Of a DNA stretch of 20,251 nucleotides, positions 6,789 through 13,508 are shown piece by piece. The stretch covers positions 1 through 20,251 of the forward strand of contig DAOUBA010000068.1 of NCBI GenBank assembly GCA_034432855.1. Reading direction: 5' to 3'. How positions within the stretch are numbered: position 1 is the first letter of the stretch; each line of letters begins with the position of its first letter. A program made the translations under genes and the position numbers. A model generated the notes under the pieces. The model was given only the letters and a program-made list of their open reading frames with translations, ran no database searches and was not told where the DNA came from. The DNA comes from DAOUBA01 sp034432855. Its GTDB lineage: Bacteria; Chloroflexota; Anaerolineae; B4-G1.

Positions 6789-7136
6789 CTCGCTGACAGC
6801 AGCTATACCGCGCGCAGTGGCGCGAGGGGGCTGGCGGGCGGGCGCTAGCCGTGTGTACTCATCGCGTGCCTTGCGCTCTGCCGGTATGGGCTCACCGGTC
6901 ACCCAACTGTACAGTACATCTGGACAGAAATCCACCCCATTGGGCCAGACAATAGTTCCCGCTTCTTGATCAACTCGAACCTGCTCAAAGAATCTTGTGT
7001 CCTGAAGTGGCGCAAAGACGCCTCCACGACCGACGATCCGCTCCCTGAAGTCAAGTTCACCCACCGTGCCATCGGTAAAACGCAACTCTAGACGGTATTC
7101 TCCCAGATGACGAACTTGCTCGACTCTCGGAAACAT
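6786..7136 (-). CDS. DUF2442 protein, putative antitoxin partner
   Basis: 116 residues beginning MFPRVEQVRHLGEYRLELRF, then DGTVGELDFRE, GGVFAPLQD and TIVWPNGVDFCPDVLYSW. This is the usual DUF2442 sequence pattern (~80-85 residues). DUF2442 genes are often paired with DUF4160 and are proposed to be toxin-antitoxin-like; activity is unproven. The ATG at 7136 has GAGGT six bases upstream. It begins ten bases after the DUF4160 stop. The last ~30 residues (ERKARDEYTRLAPARQ..) go beyond the conserved domain, and the stop codon falls on the first bases of the ftsY 3'-end copy, so this tail may have been made by the insertion junction. Confidence 0.85.
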   Translation of the reverse strand: MFPRVEQVRHLGEYRLELRFTDGTVGELDFRERIVGRGGVFAPLQDTRFFEQVRVDQEAGTIVWPNGVDFCPDVLYSWVTGEPIPAERKARDEYTRLAPARQPPRATARGIAAVSE

Positions 7137-7146
7137 GCTTACCTCG

Positions 7147-7407
7147 CTACTCAAGAGGTTTGATTTTCAGGACCGGTTGATCATTGCGCAACCGCTCCCA
7201 ATTGCTCATCAACTCTCGCTGGTGCAGTGCAGCCCACTCAATGACCATCGAGACTGCACGGCGTGGAAGTCTGCCCTCAAGGACTTTGATGGGGTCAATC
7301 CCAACCCGCGCCTCATACCCACCATAGATGGCGTGAAAATGTGGCGGCTCGTGTTCATCAAAATACATGCGGATCACAATGCCAAAAAAGCGGCTGACTT
7401 CCGGCAT
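7147..7407 (-). CDS. DUF4160 protein, putative toxin partner
   Basis: 86 residues beginning MPEVSRFFGIVIRMYFDEHE and containing the diagnostic EHEPPHFHAIYGGYEARVGI of DUF4160, followed by LPRRAVSMVIEWAALHQREL. DUF4160 usually precedes DUF2442 in the same order seen here. The pair is widely annotated as toxin-antitoxin-like, without a confirmed mechanism known to me. The start at 7407 (ATG, with GAGGGGAGA just upstream) is preferred to an in-frame GTG at 7437. It is the first gene after the true ftsY stop, 52 bases downstream on the same strand, and may be read from the ftsY promoter. Confidence 0.88.
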   Translation of the reverse strand: MPEVSRFFGIVIRMYFDEHEPPHFHAIYGGYEARVGIDPIKVLEGRLPRRAVSMVIEWAALHQRELMSNWERLRNDQPVLKIKPLE

Positions 7408-7459
7408 TCTCCCCTCATTATGGCACTCCTCTCTCACCCGACTCCAAGAGAGGGCTCAT

Positions 7460-8368
7460 TCATTCTATCAATCCCTCCACAAACGCATCCGCGTCGAACG
7501 GGGCCAGGTCCTCCAGCGCCTCGCCGGTGCCGACGAAGCGTACCGGCAGGCCCAGCTCGCGGGCGATGGCAAAGACCATGCCGCCGCGCGCGGTGCTATC
7601 GAGTTTGGCGAGCACCACGCCGGTGACCTCCACCGCCTCCTGGAAGTGCTTGGCTTGTGAAAGTGCATTCTGGCCGGTGGTGGCATCGAGCACCAAGAGC
7701 GTCTCGTGTGGCGCACCTTCCACATTGCGGGCGATCACCTTGCGCACCTTGCGCAGTTCGGCCATCAGGTTGTACTGCGTGTGCAGCCGCCCGGCGGTAT
7801 CGGCGATCACCAGGTCCATCCCGCGCGCCCGCGCCGCATGTAGCGCGTCAAAAACGACCGCGCCCGGATCGCCCCCCTCCGGCCCGGTGACGATGTCCAC
7901 ACCTGCACGTTCGGCCCACACTTCCAGTTGATCCATGGCTGCGGCACGGAAGGTGTCCGCGGCTGCCAGCAACACCTTGCGTCCCTCCTGGCGATAACGG
8001 TAGGCCAATTTGGCGATGCTCGTCGTCTTGCCGCTCCCGTTCACGCCGACGACGAGCATCACACCCAACGGATGACCATCCAGATTGAGCGGCGGCGGGT
8101 CCGGCAGCAATGCGCGCAGTTCCTCACGCAGCGCGTCCTGAAACACAGCGGTTTTCAGGATGGCCTCGTCACCGGCACGCCGGCGCAATCGTTCCACCAA
8201 GTAGAGCGTCGTCTCCACGCCCACGTCGGCCTGGAGCAGCAATGCCTCCAATTCCTCCCACGTGGCGGGGGTGATCTGGCTGGCGCCCAGCAGACCGGCG
8301 ACGCGGCTAAAGACCACGTTGCGCGTGCGGGTGAGGCTCTCTCGGATCGAACGAGCAGCTCGGGTCAT
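7460..8368 (-). CDS. ftsY: Signal recognition particle receptor FtsY
   Basis: FtsY is the membrane-associated GTPase that receives SRP-bound ribosomes and hands them to the Sec translocon. The 302-residue protein has only the NG domains, without the acidic A domain of E. coli FtsY. It has the P-loop GVNGSGKTTSIAKLA, the SRP-GTPase insertion DTFRAAAMDQL, the G3 motif DTAGR and a G4 variant AKLDSTARGG (TKLD in most relatives). It ends LEDLAPFDADAFVEGLIE. The ATG at 8368 has no Shine-Dalgarno and lies ten bases after a perfect -10 box, so the mRNA is probably leaderless. Its last ~70 bases are duplicated downstream at 6715-6788 and, more diverged, at 5788-5826. Confidence 0.97.
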   Translation of the reverse strand: MTRAARSIRESLTRTRNVVFSRVAGLLGASQITPATWEELEALLLQADVGVETTLYLVERLRRRAGDEAILKTAVFQDALREELRALLPDPPPLNLDGHPLGVMLVVGVNGSGKTTSIAKLAYRYRQEGRKVLLAAADTFRAAAMDQLEVWAERAGVDIVTGPEGGDPGAVVFDALHAARARGMDLVIADTAGRLHTQYNLMAELRKVRKVIARNVEGAPHETLLVLDATTGQNALSQAKHFQEAVEVTGVVLAKLDSTARGGMVFAIARELGLPVRFVGTGEALEDLAPFDADAFVEGLIE

Positions 8369-8378
8369 GGCGCTTGTG

Positions 8379-8407
8379 ATTATACCCTAAAGCCGAGGGT
8401 TGAGCAA
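8379..8407 (-). promoter_or_regulatory. ftsY promoter, near-leaderless
   Basis: On the minus strand TTGCTC (8407-8402), a 17-base spacer and a perfect TATAAT (8384-8379). Transcription would start about four bases before the ftsY ATG, and no ribosome-binding site precedes that ATG. Confidence 0.6.
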
Positions 8408-8416
8408 TGACGCGGA

Positions 8417-8445
8417 TTGCGAATTTGGCTGCATTGGTGTAACAT
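8417..8445 (+). promoter_or_regulatory. Candidate promoter of the glycosyltransferase gene
   Basis: TTGCGA, a 17-base spacer and TAACAT, divergent from the ftsY promoter. The predicted start leaves a leader of about 23 bases holding the GGAGGGG ribosome-binding site. The hexamers match consensus only moderately. Confidence 0.4.
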
Positions 8446-8474
8446 TAGGGGGTATCCTCCATGGAGGGGTCAAG

Positions 8475-9191
8475 ATGGCTGGTCTCTCGATTGTGATGCC
8501 GGCATACAACGAGGAACAAAATGTCGCTAGCGCGGTGGAAGGGGTATCTGCCGTGGCCCGGCAGTTGGGGATGGATTACGAGATCATCCTGGTCAACGAC
8601 GGCAGCCGTGACCGCACCGGCGAGATCGGGCGTGAACTGGCGCGGCGTATTCCCCATCTGCGGTTGGTGGAGCACTATCCCAACCGCGGCTACGGCGGCG
8701 CGCTGAAGGCCGGATTCGCTGCGGCGACCTATGACTTGATCGCCTTCGTACCGGCAGATAATCAGTTCGACTTTGCCGAAGTGACCCGCTTGTTGGCACA
8801 CCTCGACAAGGCGGACATCGTCTCCGGCTACCGTGCGCATCGGCAGGATAGTCTCATTCGCAAATTCAACGCTTTCGGCTGGAACCTGGTCGTGCGGTTG
8901 CTGTTCGGCTATCTGTGCCGCGATATTGATTGTGGCTTCAAAGTGTTCCGGCGCGAGGTGCTCGACCACGTGAGCCTCGTCTCCAACGGCGCGATGATTG
9001 ACACCGAACTGCTGGCCGGCGCCAGGGCTCGCGGCTATCGCATCGCCGAGGCTCCTGTAACCCACCTGCCGCGCGTCGCGGGTCATCCTACCGGCGCCAA
9101 CATCCGCGTGATCCTGCGCGCCTTCCGTGACCTGGTGCGCTTCCGGCTGCGGCTGAGCCGCGAGTTGCGCGGAGAGCGACGGCGATCCTGA
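8475..9191 (+). CDS. Family 2 glycosyltransferase, dolichol-phosphate mannose synthase-like
   Basis: 238 residues beginning MAGLSIVMPAYNEEQNVASA. It has the GT-A features of the DPM1/polyprenyl-phosphate group: an N-terminal VMPAYNEE, VNDGSRDRTGEIG, the NRGYGGALKAGF motif and FVPADNQFDFAEV in place of the usual DxD segment, then DIDCGFKVFRREVL. Such enzymes usually move a sugar from a nucleotide donor to a lipid carrier on the inner face of the membrane; donor and acceptor cannot be read here. No C-terminal membrane segments follow, so it is a soluble or peripheral form. GGAGGGG precedes the ATG at 8475, which is chosen over an upstream start at 8400. Confidence 0.88.
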   Translation: MAGLSIVMPAYNEEQNVASAVEGVSAVARQLGMDYEIILVNDGSRDRTGEIGRELARRIPHLRLVEHYPNRGYGGALKAGFAAATYDLIAFVPADNQFDFAEVTRLLAHLDKADIVSGYRAHRQDSLIRKFNAFGWNLVVRLLFGYLCRDIDCGFKVFRREVLDHVSLVSNGAMIDTELLAGARARGYRIAEAPVTHLPRVAGHPTGANIRVILRAFRDLVRFRLRLSRELRGERRRS

Positions 9192-9277
9192 GCCATGTTT
9201 GCCCGTTGCCGAGTGCGACAGGGTAATCTGACACAGACGGTTTGTGCATCGCCGTTACGGCCGCGAGCGCCGCTACC

Positions 9278-9298
9278 ATCGCCGGCACCTTCGGCGAT
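9278..9298. other. Small hairpin in the 169-base gap before the MNT gene
   Basis: ATCGCCG and CGGCGAT form a seven-base stem with a seven-base loop. There is no T-tract, so it is not a clear terminator. Nothing else was recognised in 9192-9360. Confidence 0.35.
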
Positions 9299-9360
9299 AC
9301 GGGGCGAGGGTCGGCGTCGGCGCGCGCGGTGTAGGGGCCGAGTTCTGGTGAAGGCTCGAC

Positions 9361-9717
9361 ATGGCTGGAGAAGTGAACGTGGGATCACAGCGAGAGCGAT
9401 TGGCCGAACGGCGGGCATTGCTTGAGCGCGAACTGGAACGTATCGTGCAGGTGCTGCGTGAAATGAAAACGCAGCGGATCATTCTATTCGGCTCCCTCGG
9501 CCGCGGAGAGATCGGCGAGTGGAGCGATCTGGACATCATGGTGGTCTTGGACTCGGAACTGCCGTTCATCAAGCGACTGGGGGTGTTGTATGACCGTATT
9601 CGGCCCCGCGTCGGTCTTGACCTATTGGCCTACACTCCCAGGGAGTTTGAAGCACTCCGTGAGCGGCCATTTATGCGTCAAATCCTGCAAGAAGGGAAGG
9701 TACTCTATGAGGCCTGA
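9361..9717 (+). CDS. MNT-type nucleotidyltransferase, putative antitoxin
   Basis: 118 residues. After a helical N-terminus it has ILFGSLGRGEIGEWSDLDIMVV, the minimal nucleotidyltransferase signature G-S-x-x-R-G-x(5)-S-D-x-D, followed by VGLDLLAYTPREFEAL, which supplies the third acidic residue. In MNT/HEPN systems this protein acts as antitoxin, in some cases by adding AMP to the HEPN toxin; that role is inferred from family and context. GAAGG lies six bases before the ATG. Its last 11 bases overlap the start of the HEPN gene, so the two are translationally coupled. Confidence 0.9.
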   Translation: MAGEVNVGSQRERLAERRALLERELERIVQVLREMKTQRIILFGSLGRGEIGEWSDLDIMVVLDSELPFIKRLGVLYDRIRPRVGLDLLAYTPREFEALRERPFMRQILQEGKVLYEA

Positions 9718-10111
9718 TCCAAAAGAAGAAGGGGCCCGATGGCTGCAGCAGGCCAAACAAGACATTGACGATGCTCGCTACAACCAAGCTGGTGGGCGAT
9801 ATCACCTGGCGTGCTTTCTAGCGCAACAGGCCGCAGAAAAGGCGCTGAAGGGTTACTTGTATGCTCGGGGCGAAGAACGGGTGTGGGGGCATTCGGTGGC
9901 CGATCTGGCACGGCAGGCCGCGGAGCACGATTCCCGCTTCGAGACGCTCATCGGCATGGGAGGAGGGCTTGACCGTCATTACATTCCGACCCGCTATCCG
10001 AATGGGTTGCCCGGAGGCATTCCGGCGGAGGCATTCGACTCCGACGATGCAGAAAAGGCTCTTCGCCAGGCGCAGCACGTTATCCGACAGGTAGAAGAGG
10101 CGTTAAGGTAA
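9707..10111 (+). CDS. HEPN-domain protein, putative toxin partner of MNT
   Basis: 134 residues of the HEPN family. It shows WLQQAKQDIDDARYNQAGG, then the core ACFLAQQAAEKALKGYLYARG, GHSVADLARQA, and the late HYIPTRYPNGLPGGIP motif. HEPN proteins encoded next to MNT genes are typically RNases held inactive by their partner. A clean RX4-6H catalytic motif at the usual place is not evident: the conserved-position histidine (GHSV) has arginines three and eight positions before it, and the only RX4H (RQAAEH) lies later. So catalytic competence is uncertain. The start at 9707 overlaps the MNT stop and is preferred to the longer frame from 9590. Confidence 0.87.
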   Translation: MRPDPKEEGARWLQQAKQDIDDARYNQAGGRYHLACFLAQQAAEKALKGYLYARGEERVWGHSVADLARQAAEHDSRFETLIGMGGGLDRHYIPTRYPNGLPGGIPAEAFDSDDAEKALRQAQHVIRQVEEALR

Positions 10112-10116
10112 GGGAC

Positions 10117-10749
10117 ATGATGGGCGCTCAACCGATTCACCTGCTACCAGCCTCCCAGAGGGATCGCGCTGCTCAAACGCTCGCCAGATCGTTTCAGGAT
10201 GACCCCATCTTCAGTTGCATACTCCCCGATCGCGATCGGCGGCTGCAATGGTTGGCGGGACTTTTTGATGCTGTGATCGTGTACTGCCTGAGGTATGGGC
10301 GAGTGGACACGACCCAGGAAGAGACCGGCGTGGCCTGCTGGCTTGCGCCGGGGTGTACCGAAATCACACTCGGACGGATGCTGTTGACCGGGCTGGGAAT
10401 ACCGCGGGCGGTGGCAAGGCTACCGGGAGATGCGCGCCGGCAACTCCTCCAGGTTTTGGCGTATCTGGATCGTGAGCACAAGCGCCTGATGACACGACCA
10501 CACTGGTATCTATGGGCTGTGGGCGTGGAACCGGCGTGTCAGAGGCAAGGCATTGGGGGGAGATTGCTTCAGCCGGTATTGGCTCTGGCGGATGAGGAGC
10601 AAGTGCCCTGCTACCTGGAGACTCAGGTCGAGAGCAACCTGCCGTTCTACCGCAAGTGGGGATTCGTGGTCGTGGGCGAAGGGAGGGTGCTGAAGCAGGG
10701 TCTGCCGATGTGGATGATGCGGAGAGAGCCACGTCAACCAACCGATTGA
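10117..10749 (+). CDS. GNAT-family N-acetyltransferase
   Basis: 210 residues. The acetyl-CoA-binding motif A reads HWYLWAVGVEPACQRQGIGG followed by RLLQP (Q-R-Q-G-I-G), and the C-terminal part has YLETQVESNLPFYRKWGF, typical of GNAT motif B. The N-terminal half (ARSFQDDPIFSCILPD, then GVACWLAPG) is like the group often named after puromycin N-acetyltransferase, but the substrate cannot be inferred. It begins five bases after the HEPN stop, with AAGGG just upstream, so it is co-transcribed with the MNT/HEPN pair. A second ATG at 10120 has better spacing and may be the true start. Confidence 0.88.
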   Translation: MMGAQPIHLLPASQRDRAAQTLARSFQDDPIFSCILPDRDRRLQWLAGLFDAVIVYCLRYGRVDTTQEETGVACWLAPGCTEITLGRMLLTGLGIPRAVARLPGDARRQLLQVLAYLDREHKRLMTRPHWYLWAVGVEPACQRQGIGGRLLQPVLALADEEQVPCYLETQVESNLPFYRKWGFVVVGEGRVLKQGLPMWMMRREPRQPTD

Positions 10750-11585
10750 CCACCTCCGTGAAGGCCGAGATTACCAGCACCCACAATCCCCGCATCGTCG
10801 CGGCGCGCAAGTTGGGCGAGCGCAAACACCGCGAACAGCAGGGTCGCTTTCTGGTCGAGGGGCTGCAACTCTTGCACATGGCGCTCGACGCCGGCGCCCA
10901 CCCGTTGGAGGTCTTTTACTGTGAGCGCCTGTTTACGGGCACCGAGGCAACTATTCTGTTGGAACGTTTTCGCCGAAGCGGGGCCGACTTGCTGCCGGTT
11001 TCTGAACACGTGATGGCGGCGCTCTCGCAGCGCGAAACACCTCAGGGTATCGTCGCCACCTTCGCCTTGTTCGAGACGCCGCTGGAGGCGCTACACCCGA
11101 GCGAACGCGCGTTGGTCGTCGTGCTCGATCGGCTGCAGGACCCCGGCAACCTGGGGACGCTCATCCGCACCGCGGATGCCGTCGGTGCCGCAGCAGTCGT
11201 GCTCATCGAACCCTGTGTGGACCCGTTCGACCCCAAGTCGGTGCGCGGCAGCATGGGATCGTTGTTCCACGTGCCGCTGGTGCGCACGGGCGACGTGTCG
11301 GGACTGTTCGCCTGGCTGCGCCGTCGCGAGCTGCGTCCGGTGGGAGCGGACGCGCACCGCGGGGAGCCGTGGGGGCGCGGGCTGTGGGATGGTGGTGTGG
11401 CGCTGATCCTGGGCAACGAGGCTCGTGGGCTTTCGGAGGACGTGCGCGCTCACGTGGATGCCTGGGCGCGGCTGCCCATCCTGGGCAAGGCCGAATCGCT
11501 CAACGTCGCCGTCGCCGGCGGCGTGCTGATGTATGCCTGGCTGCAGGAGAACCTGGAATACCGATGTCAGTCGCCGATCAATTAG
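10746..11585 (+). CDS. SpoU/TrmH-family RNA 2'-O-methyltransferase
   Basis: About 279 residues. Substrate-binding N-terminal domain: EITSTHNPRIVAARKL, with FLVEGLQLL. SPOUT catalytic domain: motif 1 DRLQDPGNLGTLIRTADAVG, motif 2 LILGNEARGLS and motif 3 PILGKAESLNVAVAGGVLMY. These methylate a ribose in rRNA (RlmB/TsnR type) or tRNA; the exact target is not readable. The start is uncertain: TTG at 10746 overlaps the acetyltransferase stop (TTGA) and GTG is at 10758; neither has a clear ribosome-binding site. A longer frame from 10656 would overlap the acetyltransferase by 94 bases and is rejected. It overlaps rnc by 22 bases. Confidence 0.92.
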   Translation: MTTSVKAEITSTHNPRIVAARKLGERKHREQQGRFLVEGLQLLHMALDAGAHPLEVFYCERLFTGTEATILLERFRRSGADLLPVSEHVMAALSQRETPQGIVATFALFETPLEALHPSERALVVVLDRLQDPGNLGTLIRTADAVGAAAVVLIEPCVDPFDPKSVRGSMGSLFHVPLVRTGDVSGLFAWLRRRELRPVGADAHRGEPWGRGLWDGGVALILGNEARGLSEDVRAHVDAWARLPILGKAESLNVAVAGGVLMYAWLQENLEYRCQSPIN

Positions 11586-12274
11586 ACGAACTGGAAACCT
11601 TTGAACAGAAACTAGGACATCGCTTTTGCGACCTACACCTCCTGGTGCGCGCGTTGACCCATCCCTCCTATCTCAACGAGCACCCCGAGGACGAGATCGG
11701 CGACAATCAGCGCCTCGAGTTCCTGGGCGATGCGGTGCTCGACTTTATCACCGGCTCGTGGGTCTACCGTCGCTACCCCGATTTCGATGAAGGGCGGATG
11801 ACGCGCCTGCGTGCGGCGCTGGTGCGCACCGAATCGCTTGCCTGGTTAGCGCGAGAAGTGGGGATCGGGAGCGTATTGCGTATCGGGCGCGGCGAGGAGG
11901 AGGCCGGAGGGCGTGAGCGGGACGCCAACCTGTGCGACGCCTTTGAGGCCGTGGTAGGAGCGCTCTACCTCGACGGCGGACTGGAGGCGACAGAAGCATT
12001 CATCGAGCCGCTGATCGCGCCGGTGGCAGAAAGGATTTTGACGGCGGAAGCGGACATGGATGCCAAGAGTCGTCTGCAAGAGTGGAGCCAGGCCGAGAAG
12101 GAAATCACGCCCCATTATCGCATCGTCGCCGAAGAGGGGCCGGATCACGCCAAGACCTTTGTGGCGGAGGTGCGGTTGGGCCGCAAGACGGTGGGGCGAG
12201 GCACGGGACGCAGCAAGCAGGCAGCCGAACAAGCAGCAGCCCAGGCGGCGTTGGAGACGCTTTGCGGTGAATAA
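11564..12274 (+). CDS. rnc: Ribonuclease III
   Basis: RNase III cuts double-stranded RNA in rRNA maturation and mRNA turnover. The 236-residue protein has the signature NQRLEFLGDAVLDFI at about 48-62 and the second catalytic cluster DAFEAVVGALYLDGG at about 127-141. A C-terminal dsRNA-binding domain starts near DAKSRLQEWSQ and ends RGTGRSKQAAEQAAAQAAL. The length is normal. It starts inside the end of the RNA methyltransferase gene, so the two are translationally coupled. It lies about 1.2 kb from smc, with two leftward genes between them. Confidence 0.97.
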   Translation: MSVADQLDELETFEQKLGHRFCDLHLLVRALTHPSYLNEHPEDEIGDNQRLEFLGDAVLDFITGSWVYRRYPDFDEGRMTRLRAALVRTESLAWLAREVGIGSVLRIGRGEEEAGGRERDANLCDAFEAVVGALYLDGGLEATEAFIEPLIAPVAERILTAEADMDAKSRLQEWSQAEKEITPHYRIVAEEGPDHAKTFVAEVRLGRKTVGRGTGRSKQAAEQAAAQAALETLCGE

Positions 12275-12324
12275 AGGCTCTCCAGACCCGAATCGGCCAG
12301 AAATACCTGCTACTACGCGGGGGG

Positions 12325-12561
12325 TTATTCCTGCACCATCTCCGCCAGCGAGCCGGGATTGACGAATAGGGTCACCGCGCCGCAATGCGTGCAGGCCCGC
12401 GCGGCTGTCGCCACTTCGCGGCGGTAACGCCCGAAGAGCGAGCGGTCGTCGAGGAAGCGGGCCGGCACGAAGCGCGTGCGGCTGTCGCTCCACAGGGTGC
12501 CGCTGATCACAACCCCCTCTGCCAGTTTACCCCCGCAAGTGGGACAACGTAGTTCGCTCAA
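12325..12561 (-). CDS. Small zinc-ribbon protein (DUF6487-like)
   Basis: 78 residues with two cysteine pairs, CPTCGGKLAEG near the start and CTHCGAVTLF near the end, about 48 residues apart, a spacing typical of small zinc-binding proteins. The middle (SGTLWSDSRTRFVPARFL) resembles DUF6487, an assignment from memory only. Function unknown. The start is TTG at 12561, with GAGGAG six bases upstream. The phosphoesterase gene ends 15 bases before it on the same strand, so they share a transcript. It converges on rnc. Confidence 0.7.
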   Translation of the reverse strand: MSELRCPTCGGKLAEGVVISGTLWSDSRTRFVPARFLDDRSLFGRYRREVATAARACTHCGAVTLFVNPGSLAEMVQE

Positions 12562-12576
12562 GGCAGTCTCCTCGGT

Positions 12577-13422
12577 TCAACTCTCTCCCCTCCGTAGCGT
12601 GATGAGGGTCACCTCTGGGCGACAATTCAAGCGTATTGCGGGAGCGATCAGCCCCACGCCGCGGTTGACGTATAGCCTCATATTGCCCACTGTGTACAGG
12701 CCGGTATGGTATTTCTGGGCCAGGTAGGGCAAGACCAACGGGCCGCGAAAAGGCACCCGCACCTGCCCGCCGTGAGAATGGCCCGAGAGTTGCAGATGCA
12801 CCCGTCCATCGGCTGCCACCGTATCCGCATAGTCCGGCTCGTGGACCAGGAGCACGATCGTCGCGCCGGCGGGCACTCGCTCCAACGCCCGCTCCAGATC
12901 GGCGTGTCGTTCCCACACGTCGTCCACTCCCGCGATCCACAGCCCATCCGCCACTTCTCGCGCCCCGTTGCGCAGCACAACGATCCCGACACCGGCAAGC
13001 GCAGCGGTCACCGCATCGGCGTCGGTCCAATGGTCGTGGTTGCCCAGACAGGCCAACACGTTGCCCACTACGAGCGGCGCAAGCGCCTCGGTGCACGAGG
13101 GCGCATATCCGGCAGACCTGGATACATAATCACCGGTCAGCACGATCAGGTCAACGCCCTCCTGCCGCTGTACGAGTCTTACGGCCCGCGAAATGTCTCC
13201 GGCAGAGACCTCCGGCCCGCGATGCAGGTCCGAAAGTTGGATGATGGTAAAGCCATCCAGGTGCGGAGGGAGCCCGGGGAGCCGTACATCCAGGCGTTCC
13301 AACGCCAGCCAGCGCGGTTCAACTTGCGTGACATAACCCATCCCCCCGCAAGCCGAAAGTCCGGCCGTCGCCGCGCTGCCCAACATCAGCCTGAGAAATC
13401 GCCGCCGCGAAATCCCTGCCAC
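12577..13422 (-). CDS. Metallophosphoesterase, YkuE-like, Tat-exported
   Basis: About 281 residues. The N-terminus is a Tat-type signal (SRRRFLRLMLGSAATAGLSA), with LSAC forming a possible lipobox, so the protein is probably anchored outside the membrane. The calcineurin-like metal-binding motifs are in order: SDLHRG, LTGDYV, LGNHDHW, VHEPDY and GHSHGGQ. This is the YkuE/UDP-2,3-diacylglucosamine hydrolase-like group; the substrate is unknown. The start is set at GTG 13422 because a TATAAT box ends nine bases before it and a TTG at 13431 would overlap that box. There is no Shine-Dalgarno, so translation is probably leaderless. Confidence 0.88.
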   Translation of the reverse strand: MAGISRRRFLRLMLGSAATAGLSACGGMGYVTQVEPRWLALERLDVRLPGLPPHLDGFTIIQLSDLHRGPEVSAGDISRAVRLVQRQEGVDLIVLTGDYVSRSAGYAPSCTEALAPLVVGNVLACLGNHDHWTDADAVTAALAGVGIVVLRNGAREVADGLWIAGVDDVWERHADLERALERVPAGATIVLLVHEPDYADTVAADGRVHLQLSGHSHGGQVRVPFRGPLVLPYLAQKYHTGLYTVGNMRLYVNRGVGLIAPAIRLNCRPEVTLITLRRGES

Positions 13423-13430
13423 GCTTTCCA

Positions 13431-13458
13431 ATTATACGTGCCTGCCCACAATCCGCAA
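13431..13458 (-). promoter_or_regulatory. Metallophosphoesterase promoter, leaderless
   Basis: Minus strand TTGCGG (13458-13453), a 16-base spacer and a perfect TATAAT (13436-13431). The predicted transcription start falls at or within a base or two of the GTG at 13422. It is back to back with the smc promoter in an 80-base divergent gap. Confidence 0.6.
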
Positions 13459-13467
13459 ATCCGCCAT

Positions 13468-13496
13468 TTGCCATCTTCCCCCAAGCGCGGTATACT
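13468..13496 (+). promoter_or_regulatory. smc promoter, near-leaderless
   Basis: TTGCCA (13468-13473), a 17-base spacer and TATACT (13491-13496). Transcription would start near 13503, where the reading frame offers TTG at 13503 and ATG at 13509, with no Shine-Dalgarno before either. Confidence 0.6.
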
Positions 13497-13508
13497 GCGG
13501 CCTTGACT

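Larger units (their letters stand above)
4198..7459 (-). mobile_element. Accessory island between ftsY and prfB with repeated ftsY 3' ends
   Basis: The island consists of small leftward modules, each starting just after an FtsY-coding 3' end: DUF4160-DUF2442 after the true gene, DUF4258-DUF2283-(mini-ORF)-DUF5647 after copy 1, and the methyltransferase after copy 2. A decayed DUF2283 piece marks the far edge. The pattern resembles integrative elements that restore the 3' end of their target gene, but no integrase, transposase or inverted repeats are visible. Island status is inference from the duplicated ends and gene types. Boundaries are approximate. Confidence 0.5.

Noticed and set aside
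9278..9298. Intrinsic terminator after the glycosyltransferase gene
   Set aside because: The hairpin has no following T-tract and lies about 90 bases past the stop; listed only as a hairpin.
10656..10745. N-terminal extension of the RNA methyltransferase
   Set aside because: It would overlap the acetyltransferase by 94 bases and adds residues not found in the family, which begins near EITSTHNPRI.
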